Assembly (NCBI RefSeq): GCF_963259705.1
Contig: NC_081840.1
Span: forward strand, 113,494,074 to 113,558,073
Origin: Myotis daubentonii
Taxonomy: Eukaryota > Chordata > Mammalia > Chiroptera > Vespertilionidae
Length of the DNA: 64,000 nucleotides
Direction of reading: 5' to 3'
Shown here: one piece after another, positions 24,353 to 34,286 of the stretch
Numbering within the stretch: the stretch's first letter is position 1
How the letters are laid out: the number at the start of each line of letters is the position of its first letter
The notes under the pieces: generated by a model
Told to the model about the DNA's origin: nothing
The model's input: the letters and a program-made list of their open reading frames with translations, nothing else
Databases searched by the model: none
Position numbers and translations under genes: made by a program

Positions 24353-24587
24353 TACACTTCCATAATAGTTATTAACCTCTCAACTGTGTATTTGTGAACC
24401 CAATTTGAAACTCAGTGTGCAAGCAGCCTACTCACAGGATTTAATTTAATTTTAGTTCAATAACCTTTCTATAAAAACTCACCCACATATACATACAAAT
24501 AAATTACCCTTACACTAATGAAAATTTAACCTTCTAACTACAATAAGAGCATATGGGAGAATTCCTGGGAAGTTTCTTCATAATATA

Positions 24588-25218
24588 TCCTATCTAATAA
24601 AAGAGAAACATGGTAATTGGCGTACGACCGCTACCCTTCCCATTGGCTAATCAGCGAGATATGCAAATTAACTACCAGCCAAGATGGCAGCCAGCAGCCA
24701 GGCAGCTTGAAACTAACATGAGGCTTGCTTGCTTCAGTGACGGAGACTCCGATGTTCCCCGCCTGCCTTGCCGGCCTCTGAGCTTGCAGTTTAAGAAACA
24801 TTGTAACAAATATAGAAGCTAAACAAAACCCCAGAAACCTGCTTTCAGCGAGCCTGGGATCTCAGAGCTGGAGTTACATTGTTTCGATTATAGAACCGAA
24901 ACAAACCAGATACCTTCTTTCAGCATCAGAGGCCTCAGAGCTGGAGCCTCAGAGCTAAAGTTGGCCCAGAATAAAAAAGAAAAAGAAAAAAAGGAGCAGT
25001 TGGGAGCTTTAGTCGGCCTGAAAACAGCCCTCAGCCCCTCACCCAGACTGGCCAGGCACCCCAGTGGGGACCCCCCACCCTGAAGGGTGTGTGACCAGCT
25101 GCAAACAGCCATCATCCCCTCACCCAGGCTGGCCAGGCACCCCAGTGGGGACCCCCACCCTGATCCAGGACACCCTTCAGGACAAACCAGCCAGCCCCAC
25201 CCATGCACCAGGCCTCTA
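24588..25218 (+). mobile_element. Helitron type A' (pair A'+B', copy 1)
   Basis: The 5' TCCTATCTAATAAAAGAGAA at 24588 follows an A. It shares ACATGGTAATTGGCGTACGA and the interior blocks with the minus-strand copy at 58808-59375. The 3' end is CCATGCACCAGGCCTCTA and is joined directly to B'. Confidence 0.8.
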
Positions 25219-26041
25219 CCCTATATAGTAAAAGGGTAATATGCCTCCCAGCACCGGGATCAGTGGAGCTAAGAGGCCTCCAGCACCGGGATCAGCATGA
25301 CAGGGGGCAGCGCCCAAACCCCCTGATTGCCCTGTGGCTCTGTGTGTGACAGGGGAAGGCGCCACAACCCCCTGCTCAGCCCTGCTCTATACCTGATAGG
25401 GGGGAGCTCCCCAACCCCCTGATCGCCCTGCAGCTCTGTGTGTGACAGGGTGCGGCGCCTCAACCCCCTGATCGGACCTGCTCTGTGTGTGACAGGGTGC
25501 GGCGCCTCAACCCCCCCCCCCCCCCACGGGCCCTGCTCTGTGTGTGACAGGGTAGAGCCATAACCTCCCCATCGGCCCTGCCCTGAGTGTGAGAGTGGCG
25601 GCGCCCCAACCACCTGATCGGCCCTGCTCTGTGGATGATAGATGGCGGCACCTCAAGCCCCTGATCTACCCTGCTCTGTGTGTGACAGGGGGCGGTGCCC
25701 CAACTCCCCTATCGGCCCTGCTCTGTGCATGACAGGGGGAAGCTCCCCAACCCCCGGATTGGCCCTGCTCTGTGCGTGATAGGGGGCGGTGGCACAACCT
25801 CCCAATCCGCCCTGCTCTGTGCATGACAGGGGACACTGCCCCAACTCCCCAATCGGCCCTGCTCTGAGCCCGACAAGGGGCTGCACCTACAGATTGGGCC
25901 TGCCCTCTGCCACCCGGGAGCAGGCCTAAGCCAGCAGGGGGTTATCTCCCGAGGGGTCCCAGACTGCGAGAGGGTACAAGCCAGGCTGAGGGAACCCCCC
26001 TTTCCCCCGAGTGCACAAATTTTTGTGCACCGGGCCTCTAG
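25219..26041 (+). mobile_element. Helitron type B' (pair A'+B', copy 1)
   Basis: The start is CCCTATATAGTAAAAGGGTA (first base changed from T). The interior is a tandem repeat built on GTGTGTGACAGGGGGCGG (25290-25880). The 3' end is a perfect hairpin block GTGCACAAATTTTTGTGCAC, then CTAG at 26038-26041. The minus-strand copy is 57855-58807. Confidence 0.85.
25290..25880. repeat. Minisatellite in Helitron B'
   Basis: About ten copies of a roughly 55-65 bp unit with the core GCCCTGCTCTGTG...TGACAGGG. It includes a C run at 25511-25526. The complementary array is at 58030-58740. Confidence 0.85.
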
Positions 26042-26501
26042 TATATGTATAAAAACCTAGGCGACCATTACAACCGAACGACTGGAACTGGAACAACCGG
26101 TCTCTATGACCACACTGACCATCAGGGGCAGATACTCAACGCAGGAGCTACCCCCGATGGTCAGTGCACTCCCACAGCCAATTTCCCCCAGCCAGCCAAC
26201 CTCCCAGGGATTCTCCACCCTACCGGCAGGCCCTGATCACCTGATCGGGGCCAGGCCCAGGCCGGGGCAGGGAACCTGGGGTGGGTGGCGGCAGACGCGG
26301 TCCCTTTCCCAGGGTGGCCAAGGGCCAGCTCCCTCCTGGGGCCTGTGGCCAACCTCCCACAGTCTCTCCCTACCCGTCCCTCCCCTTGGCCTACAGGCCC
26401 CGATCAGCCCAGCCCCAATTGGCCTGTCCCTGATCGACCCTGATCACCGGCCAGGTCTAGGGACCTCACCCATTCATGAAATTCATGCATTGGGCCTCTA
26501 G
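26042..26501 (+). mobile_element. Helitron, third member of the array
   Basis: The 5' side reads TATATGTATAAAAACCTAGG and ACCATTACAACCGAACGACT. The 3' end is an imperfect hairpin (CATGAAATTCATGCATTGGG) followed by CTAG at 26498-26501, then T. The array 24588-26501 therefore has one A|T insertion site in total. Confidence 0.75.
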
Positions 26502-26660
26502 TGTTATAAATAAAATCCATATCAGCATTTGTTTGTATTTTTGTACTTACAGAATTGATTTTAAATGAGCTTTAAATGTCTACATATGCCATTAGAAATA
26601 AAGAGTATCACTAAGGCATCCTATATACTAGGTGCACTGGTTAATAATGCCAGATTTTGT

Positions 26661-26879
26661 GCCCTAACCGGTTTGGCTCAGCAGATAGAGCATCAGTCTG
26701 CGGACTGAAGGGTCCCAGGTTCAATTCCAGTCAAGGGCATGTACCTTGGTTGTGGGTACATCCCCAGTAGGGGGTGTGCAGGAGGCAGCTGATCGATGTT
26801 TCTCTCTAATTGATGTTTCTAACTCTCTATCCCTCTCCCTTGCCCTCTGTAAAAAATCAATAAAATGTATATTTTTAAA
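26661..26879 (+). mobile_element. Ves SINE inserted in a mariner terminus
   Basis: The head GCCCTAACCGGTTTGGCTCA, box-A-like and box-B-like (GGTTCAATTCC) motifs and the tail AATCAATAAAATGTATATTT are all present. The 15-base duplication AATGCCAGATTTTGT (26646-26660) is repeated with one change at 26880-26894. The SINE is thus younger than the mariner. Confidence 0.93.
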
Positions 26880-26965
26880 AATGCCGGATTTTGTAATCAA
26901 AGAAAACACAGTAATTTCAAGAGAAACATCAAAAGTGCTTTATTCAAAGTAATGTCCACCGCTAG

Positions 26966-27975
26966 CTAAACATTTCCCCATCTTTCAGGTAATTTGTGGA
27001 TACCATCCCAATAAAACATTTCTTGTTTTGAGGCAAACCATTCAGAGACCCAATTTTCCACTTCTTCGTATGTTTTGAAGTGCTACTCAGAAAGTGCGTG
27101 TGCCATCGATCAGAACAAGTGGTAATCTGAAGGAGCAAAGTCTGGTGAATACAGCGGGTGGGTAAAAATACTTCCAAGGCAAGATCTTTTAACGTGTCTT
27201 TAACTGGTTTTGAAGTGTGTGATTGTACATTATCATGAAGCAAAATTACTTTGCTGTGTCTTGTGGCCCATTCTGGTTGTTTCATGATCGAAGTGTGGTT
27301 CAAATTGATTATTTGTTGTCGGCAGCGATCTGTATTAACAGTTTCACCTGGTTTTAGAAGCTCATAATACACCCCACCTTCCTGATCCCACCAAATGCAG
27401 AGCACTGTCTTCTTTCCGAAGCGATTTGACCTTGCAGTTGGTGTTGATGGTTGACCTGGATCAACCCATGATTTTGTGCATTTGGGATTCTCAAAATAAA
27501 TCCACTTTTCATCGCTACTCACAATTCGATGCAAAAAAGGCTTTCTTTTGTGCCACTGAAGCAACATTTTACTGATGACTTTTCGATTTTCCATTTGTCT
27601 TTCCTTCAGTTGATTCGGCACCCATTTTCCTTCCTTTAAAATCTTTCCCATTGCTTGTAAATAATCAGAAATTGTTTGCTGAGCAACATTTAATCTTTCT
27701 GCAAGTTGATTTTGAGTTTGACATGCATCTTCATCCAATAATCCTTATAATTTTTGGTCTTCAAACTTTTTCAGTTGACCTGGATGTTCTTTGTCTTTCA
27801 CATCAAAATCATCACTTTCAAAGCGTTTAAACCAGCGTTCACAAGTATCTTGAGATGGAACATGTTCACCATAAGCTTCCTGAAGTATATGATAACTTTC
27901 AGCTGCACTTTTCTTCAAAATAAAGTAATGAATTAAAACTTCCCACAAATGCTCTTTTTTTTGGCATGAAATTCG
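26966..27975 (-). pseudogene. mariner transposase, one stop and one frameshift
   Basis: A DDE/D transposase for cut-and-paste at TA sites. The N-terminal helix-turn-helix part reads KKSAAESYHILQEAYGEH and TCERWFKRFESDDFDVKDKE. A TAA (about 27745-27747) interrupts the frame, which then continues through LAERLNVAQQTISDYLQAMG. The first catalytic Asp is in SSDEKWIYFENP, the second in ILLHDNVQSH. The third lies in YSPDFAPSDYHLF, which is present but in a shifted frame after a frameshift near 27150-27165. The shifted frame runs to a TAG at 26966-26968. An in-frame ATG at the N-terminus is not visible. It is a fossil, but only lightly damaged. Confidence 0.88.
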
Positions 27976-28370
27976 ACATTTTTAAGTGTAATAATATCTA
28001 TGATGTTAGCACCTTCAGCAATTTTAACATATGAAGTTTTGAAGCTTGCTGTCAATACAACAAAATAGCATACATATCAAATCACATATATATCAACATA
28101 TGTGTAACTCCATCTATTTAAAAAAATCCGCATTATTTACCGGTACACCTAGTAATAAAAGCCTAATATGCTAAGTGTCCAGTCGGCTGTTCAACCAATC
28201 AAAGTGTAACATGCTAATGATATGCTGAGGCCACTCAACTGCTCGCCATGATGTGCACTGACCACCAGGGGGCAGACAGTCAACTGGTCAACCAGTCACT
28301 ATGACATGTGGGCCTAAGCCTTCAGTTGGACATCCCACGAGGGCTCCCAGGTTGCAAGAGTGCTCAGGCC

Positions 28371-28412
28371 AGAGAAACATCAAAAATGCTTTATTCAAAA
28401 TAATGTCCATCC
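28371..28412 (-). mobile_element. Second copy of a mariner 3' fragment
   Basis: AGAGAAACATCAAAAATGCT and TTATTCAAAATAATGTCCA nearly repeat 26919-26958 of the mariner, in the same orientation, about 1.45 kb away. It abuts the Helitron text at its left. No TIR accompanies it. Confidence 0.7.
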
Positions 28413-29102
28413 AACAGGTTTTTTTCTGTCTTTCTCTCCTTCAAAGCTAATGCCAAAGGAATAAAATAAACATGATATAGGTTCCCCAGTTTCTCCCTAT
28501 CTTATACATTTTCCCCTTTTCTTTCTTCTTTACTATCTACCATCCCTGCCCTATGAACTTTGACTCTTCAATAAACCACCAGGCTTGCAAAAACAGTCCT
28601 CAGAAAATATCATTCTGATAGTTGCTGAGTCCTCAAGCAAGAGGAATGAAAAAGGAACCACCTTCCAGTTGCTACTGGAGGTTAAAATTGGAAAGTGCCT
28701 ATGGTGAAATGCAAGGTGGCATCCTCAACTCTCCAATACCCTAGGAAAGTTCTGGCCTGCTGCAGAGAGTACCTGCATTCAGATGCTCCCTGGCAACACA
28801 TTTGAATGAAGTTTTTAACTTCTATTCACGTCACTTAAATATTCTTCTCTTAGCAGTAAACTCTATATGCAACTTAGTAAATTTGAAAATATAAAGCAAA
28901 TGTATTCTGTTCACTTTAAAATGCTAGCTCAAAGCAAAATTTTTATAGAATATTTAAGTACAAAAACTATAAAAATGTTTAAGGTATACAGTGGTAGGCA
29001 AAATAGGTTAAATTACCAGCCATTATTACCTAAAGCTAAATCATAAATAAGTAAGGATACAAAATCATAACAATAAGAAGACAAATACTATAGATAATAC
29101 AA
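28413..29102. other. Intronic sequence, nothing recognised
   Basis: No gene or known repeat visible. Confidence 0.45.
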
Positions 29103-29485
29103 TCTACACTAATAAAAGAGAAAGATGCAAATTGACTGTACCTTCGTGGCGTCCACCAGCCAATCAGGAGTGAGTATGCAAATTAACCCAACAAAGATGG
29201 CAGGTTAATTTGCATACACAGGTGCTGAGTGGCCGGGGGCAGGGCGGGATGCTTGTGTCATTGCCATGGTGACAACGCAGGTGTTCCGCACTGCCCTACC
29301 TGCTCAAGGCCTCTGGACAGTGTGGGAAGGCGGAAAGGCGGCTCCGGCCAGAACAAAGGCAGAAAAGTGGCTCCAGTAGGGAATGGAGGAGGTGGGAAGC
29401 CCCTATTTTTAGAACTTGTTTTTGTTGGCCCTTTTAAAAATGCAATTAAATGTTTGTCTGAAGGTAAATCCCATGTGAGTTCCTA
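29103..29485 (+). mobile_element. Helitron 5' part, 3' end not found
   Basis: The TC at 29103-29104 follows an A. It then reads TCTACACTAATAAAAGAGAA and GCAAATTGACTGTACCTTCG, as in type A. The interior is GC-rich (29225-29390) and holds an 85-codon frame with no recognisable protein. No hairpin or standard terminus is seen, so the right limit is a guess. Confidence 0.6.
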
Positions 29486-30109
29486 GGCAAATACCTCAAA
29501 AGGAGTTAAGTAGCTAAATGGGTACTGGTAATGAAATTTTCTCAACAAGTATGTAATCATTTCTTTTCATATCATTTCTTAAATTTAAAACTTTTCTTAA
29601 TAGGTGGTCAGAAAAAATATCTCAATAGTTGATTTCCTCTATTGTATTCTGTTAGTAACAAGATTTGCATATTGTTCATTATCTGTAACTTAGCCACAAA
29701 GGGGAAAAAAAGTAAAGGCATTTTAACATTTTGTGAGTACTAAGGAAAATGAATTTCCTTCAAGCCAAAAGAACAGAAATGGCACTTCCAATCCTGGAAA
29801 TTAGAATAGTAAAGCCCTATATCTCAACTATAGGAACACTTTATGAAACAACCTGAATTCCCAACAAATATCAATACATTCTGAAGGTCAGTAAAATAAT
29901 TTCCTCCTTAAAATAGCAACTAGTACTACAAGAAACAACTGCAGGGCAATTACAATTTCTCTGATTTTCTGAAATAGAAATAGGTTCTTCTCTGGATACA
30001 TAATTCATACAGGGTTACTTTTTTTCTCAGGCTAAAGTGTGGCTTGAGAAAAAAACATAAAGGTAAAATTATGAGCCATTTTCAGTGAAATTTTGAAAAC
30101 AGCCTAGAG
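29486..30109. other. Intronic sequence, nothing recognised
   Basis: AT-rich, no features seen. Confidence 0.5.
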
Positions 30110-30320
30110 CAGTGGTCGGCAAACTGCAGTTGGCGAGCCACATACGGCTCTTTGGCCCCTCGAGTGTGGCTCTTCCACAAAATATCACATGCGGGCACGC
30201 ACGTACAGTGCGATTGAAACTTCGTGGTCCATGTGCAGAAGTCGGTATTTTGTGGAAGAGCCATATTCAAGGGGCCAAAGAGCCACATGTGTCTCGCCAG
30301 CTGCAGTTTGCCGACCACTG
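30110..30320. mobile_element. Palindromic hAT MITE with perfect 8-bp TSD
   Basis: A 211-bp element flanked by GCCTAGAG at 30102-30109 and 30321-30328. The ends CAGTGGTCGGCAAACTGCAG and (complement) CAGTGGTCGGCAAACTGCAG are inverted repeats that extend inward through GGCTCTTTGGCCCCT and GTGGCTCTTCCACAAAATA. Most of the element can therefore fold on itself. The related copy is 51324-51568. The 8-bp duplication and CAGTGG ends are typical of hAT elements. Confidence 0.93.
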
Positions 30321-30328
30321 GCCTAGAG

Positions 30329-31253
30329 GATAATCTTGCCCTGTAATAAAAGAAAAGTCAAACCCCAAAGCTTGGAGTCCAGTGACCTTTAGTCATGTAA
30401 TTACTAAAAGAGGTCATTGGAAAACTTGTAATAGCATTCCTTCCTCAAAAATAACAAAATGAAAATCTTTAAAAATTTCAATGACATCATAAAGAGAAAG
30501 CAGAGTCCAAAAGGAATTGTTTCACTAAGGGAAGGAAGGAGTATTTTATCCCTGACATTGTTTACTAGTATAACTTCCAGTGTATAGAGATAATAAAAGA
30601 AAAATTATATTTGGCAGTTTTGTTGTTGCTTTTAAATGCCCTGCAGATACTGCAGATCCTTATTGCCTGTACCCTGGGGCACACCACAATAACAGAATGG
30701 TTTCGTTTCTATAGATTTTTCTTGTATCTGGAAGTTCTGGGCAAGATGCTTACTGACAAATCAACAGATTGACCTGGAAGCCAGAAACAACTGCCAAGAA
30801 AATTATGAACATTTAAGCCTTTAAACCTCACATGTCTAGGTATTAAACATAGTCCAAATGACTTAGTATTGACAGGAGACCCACAAAACAAGTTCTTAGA
30901 CCACACAGATAAATATTTCTACTTGAGGGATTCAATTCTTTTTGAAAATTTTGTTGATACGAGAGTAATATTTTTACTGAGAGCTTACCTATAAATGCTA
31001 GCTACTGAACAAAGCAGACATACGCCTCTGCCCTTTTCAAGTTCACAGTCTAGCAAGGAGAACAATTTAAAATGAAATTACAATAAACTATGAACACTGC
31101 AATAATAGTGGAAATATAGGAAGTTATGAAAGAATGTAGCAAGACCCCACAGTATTTTTCAGACTTTTAAAACCTAATCCATAGTGAGATATATATTTAC
31201 ATTGTAATCCACAAATGCATGCATAGATACACCCATATATAATTAAAACTGAA
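30329..31253. other. Intronic sequence, nothing recognised
   Basis: No exons or repeats recognised. Confidence 0.5.
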
Positions 31254-31471
31254 GCCGAAACCGGTTTGGCTCAGTGGATAGAGCGTCGGCCTGCGGACTC
31301 AAGGGTCCCAGGTTTGGTTCCGGTCAAGGGCATGTACGTGGGTTGCGAGCACATCCCCAGGGGGGATATGCAGGAGGCAGCTGGTCGATGTTTCTCTCTC
31401 ATCGATGTTTCTAGCTCTCTATCTCTCTCCCTTCCTCTCTGTAAAAAATCAATAAAATATATTTTTTTTAA
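31254..31471 (+). mobile_element. Ves SINE with TSD
   Basis: The head CGAAACCGGTTTGGCTCAGT, TAGAGCGTCGGCCTGCGGAC and tail AATCAATAAAATATATTT are visible. AAAACTGAA flanks it at 31245-31253 and 31472-31480. Confidence 0.92.
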
Positions 31472-31599
31472 AAAACTGAAAATTTTTCATGAAACAATAT
31501 TTTCCCTTAAGTATGTGACAAACTGATATTTTCTATTAGTTTTCTAGTCTTGATTCACTAAATAGATTTTAGGATCCCTCTAGAAGTTTTGACTTGAAG

Positions 31600-31765
31600 T
31601 CTGAAAAGCACAGACCAGTGGTATTTTTAAGTCAGCTGCATCACTTGCTAAAGATATGAATTCCTGAGCCACACTTAAAACTATTGACTTAGAATCCATG
31701 AAAGATGGATCCCAGAAAGAAGACTCTCCAGATGATTTTTAGGCATATTAAAGTTTGAGACGTTG
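31600..31765. mobile_element. MER5A-like hAT MITE relic
   Basis: ATGAATTCCTGAGCCACACT, a CCAGATGATTTTTAGGCATA block and a right end TTAAAGTTTGAGACG fit a degraded MER5A-type repeat. Confidence 0.5.
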
Positions 31766-31998
31766 TGGTGTCATTTCATCTGAAATCTAAAGGAAGCTCA
31801 GGATTTACTCAAAGAGAGGACAGAAAAATATTATTGCCCGAAGCCACAGGAGATAGAAAGACTGAGTGGGAACGGGGGAGCAGGATATGTTTAAGGAAGT
31901 TCAGCGGAAGAGGAGTCTAAGGCATTATGGGAAGGCAATAAGGATGGAGAGGTAGGCATGGCTTTTTCTGCAAGCTCCCTCTTCTACTCTCTTTCATA

Positions 31999-32370
31999 CC
32001 ACCTCAAGAATGATACGGAAGTATTCAGCCTCAAAAAGAAAGGACATTTTTACATGTTACAACATGGATGAACTCTGAGGACATTATGCTAAGTGAAATG
32101 AGTCTGTCACAAAAAGACAAATATTGTATAGTTCTATTAGATGAGGTATCAAGAGTAGGCAAACTCATAAAAAGAGAAAGTAGACTGGTAGTTGCCAGGG
32201 GCTTGGGGAGAGAGGAACGGAGAGTTGTTCTTTAATGGGCATAGAGTCTCAGTTTTGCAAGATGAAAAGAGTTCTAGAAACTGGCTGCACAACAACGTGA
32301 ATGTATTTAGCTTAACAATGGCTAAGATGGTACATTTATGTGGATTTTACCACAATGAAAAAAAAAAGAA
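31999..32370 (+). mobile_element. Ancient LINE-1 3' end (L1M-type)
   Basis: ACATGGATGAACTCTGAGGA, TTGCCAGGGGCTTGGGGAGA and GTTTTGCAAGATGAAAAGAG in this order match old L1M tails, ending in a poly(A)-like run at 32358-32368. Confidence 0.75.
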
Positions 32371-33023
32371 TACATGAGACCTGAGCTGATATCTGACCTT
32401 GACTAGTATCTGACTCCTTTCCTAAAGATACTGAATTCCCCTTAGCTCTAGAGGCAATAGCAACCATGCCCTTTTAGACAATCAAGGCACTAGAATTATA
32501 AACCCTCTTCTTTCTGTTTAAAAACAAAGAAAAAAAGCTTATAAAAACTTTCTACATTTGGAGAATGAAAGAAAAGAGAGATTGAAGAAAAGAAGAAATT
32601 ACAACCTAACTTTGTAACTTTGCAACTATCTCAGTGGAAGAGATGAAACTAATGAAACACCCCAGTTTTGGCTACAAAGCATAAACTGCCTCCGGAGGGT
32701 AGCATTGGTCTGTGACAAAATTTGTGTTTAGAAAGCTTTTCCTTTTGAAGGGAAATTATACATAAAACAGCGAACTCTAAATTAACAAATATTCTCATTT
32801 TGGGGTATCATAACTCAATGGTTCCCAAATCCAGCACTGAATTGCCCATTAGAATCCTCCGAGAAGACACCTGGCCCCACTACGAATCTGCTGGAGCAGA
32901 TCACCCAGTGACTGCTATGTATCTTCAAAGCCTCCAAGGTTATCTTTACATGCAGCCTATGTGGAGAAATCACTCAAAGGAAGGACAGTTATGGGAACGG
33001 CTGCCTGAGCACATGCTCTAACC

Positions 33024-34278
33024 CAGGGGTGGGCAAACTTTTTGACTCGAGGGTGACAATGGGTTCTTAAACTGGACCGGAGGGCTGGAACAAAAGCATG
33101 GATGGAGTGTTTGTGTGAACTAATATAAATTCAAAGTAAACATCGACAATAATAAAAGAGAAAAATGGTAATTGGCGTACAACACTACCCTTTTCATTGG
33201 CTAATCAGGGCTATATGCAAATTAACCGCCAACTAAGATTGGCAGTTAACTGCCAACAAGATGGCGGTTAATTTGCATATGTAGGCACAATGCAGGGAGG
33301 CAAAAGGGAAAGCAGGAAGAAGCCCCCTGCCACTGACAGTGATTGGAAACCCAGGGGGAGCTAAGAGCTGGGGGGCAGGGCAAAGGCGGCCCTGGGGCCA
33401 CCTTTGCCCTGCCCCCCAGCCATGATCAGAGAATCAGGTGCCTTTGCCGCCCTGGCCAGTGATAGCAGGAAGTAGTGGTGGAGCCAGCGATGGGAGCTGG
33501 GCACGGTTGAAGCTGGCAGTCCCAGGAGCTAGGGGTCCCTTGCCTGGGCCTAAAGCGAAGCCCACGATCGGGGGGCCGCTGCCACTGTGGGTGCCTGCTG
33601 CCCGGGCTGGACGCCTAGGCCAGAGGTGTTAGGCCTGGGCAGGGGCGGAGCCTGCAACCGCGGGGAGCTGGGGGTCCCCTGCCCAGGCCTGACACCTCTC
33701 CCAGAGGCCTCAGGCCTGGTCAAGGGGCCGATCCGGTGATTGGTGATCGGAGGGTGATGAGGGTCAACTCCTCTGGCCGAGGCATCAGGCCTGGGTGGGG
33801 GGTGGAGCCGGGGATTGGGGGGATATGATGGTCCCCTTGCCCAGGCCTGAAGCCTGGGTCAGAGGCATCAGGCTTGGGCGGGGGGTGGAGCAAGCGATCA
33901 GAGGGAGATGGGGGTCCCCTGCCCAGGCATGATTCCTGGGCCAGAGGCCTCAGGCCTGGGCGGGGGCCAGAGCCAGTGATCGGGGGGAGATGGGGGTCCC
34001 CTGTCCAAGCCTGACACCTCTGCTGGAGGCGTCAGGCCTGGGCAAGGGGCCGATCCTGCGATTGGAGGGTGATGGGGGTCAACGCCTGAGGGATCCCAGT
34101 ATGTGAGAGGGGGCAGGCTGGGCTGAGGGACACTCCCCCCCACACACACCCAGTGCAGGAATTTCGTGCACCGGGCCCCTAGTCATTACATAAAAGGGTA
34201 CTGTCTTTTTTTTTTTTTAGTTTTATTCATTTCAAACGGGCCGGATCCAGCCCGAGGGCTGTAGTTTGCCCACGGCTG
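33024..34278 (+). mobile_element. hAT element with perfect TSD, split by a Helitron
   Basis: Flanked by CTCTAACC at 33016-33023 and 34279-34286. Ends are CAGGGGTGGGCAAACTTTTT and the complement CAGCCGTGGGCAAACTACAG. A Helitron occupies 33143-34182. Removing it leaves about 215 bp, so the hAT itself is a short non-autonomous element. No transposase is present. Confidence 0.92.
33143..34182 (+). mobile_element. HeliBat-type Helitron, complete, 1,040 bp
   Basis: Inserted exactly between A (33142) and T (34183) of the hAT. The 5' end is TCGACAATAATAAAAGAGAA. It shares ATGGTAATTGGCGTACAACA and TTGGCAGTTAACTGCCAACA, and the GC-rich interior with repeated CCAGGCCTGACGCCTC-like blocks, with the minus-strand copy at 56634-57854. 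The 3' end has hairpin text (GGAATTTCGTGCACCGGGCC) and terminates CTAG. No protein is encoded. Confidence 0.92.
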
Positions 34279-34286
34279 CTCTAACC

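Larger units (their letters stand above)
26631..28149 (-). mobile_element. mariner DNA transposon with TA duplication
   Basis: A cut-and-paste transposon lying between TA at 26629-26630 and TA at 28150-28151. The left end GGTGCACTGGTTAATAATGC and the complement of the right end, GGTGTACCGGTAAATAATGC, are imperfect inverted repeats of about 30 bp. Without the 219-bp SINE and one copy of its 15-base duplication the element is about 1.29 kb, the usual mariner length. The transposase lies on the minus strand and is disabled. The nearest named relatives known to me are the bat Mlmar-type mariners. I infer this from context, not comparison. Confidence 0.9.
26619..28370 (+). mobile_element. Helitron split near its 5' end by a mariner
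   Basis: TCCTATATACTA at 26619-26630 is interrupted by the mariner and continues at 28150 with TAGTAATAAAAGCCTAATAT and the CCACCAGGGGGCAGACAG block. The Helitron text runs to about 28370, where it meets a mariner-like fragment, so the true 3' end is not seen. Confidence 0.75.

Noticed and set aside
25290..25880. CRISPR-like array
   Set aside because: The repeats are imperfect, vary in length and have no constant-length unique spacers. The genome is mammalian, and the repeat is Helitron-internal.
29229..29486. 85-codon frame as a small gene
   Set aside because: It lies in the GC-rich interior of a Helitron and shows no domain or homologue I recognise.
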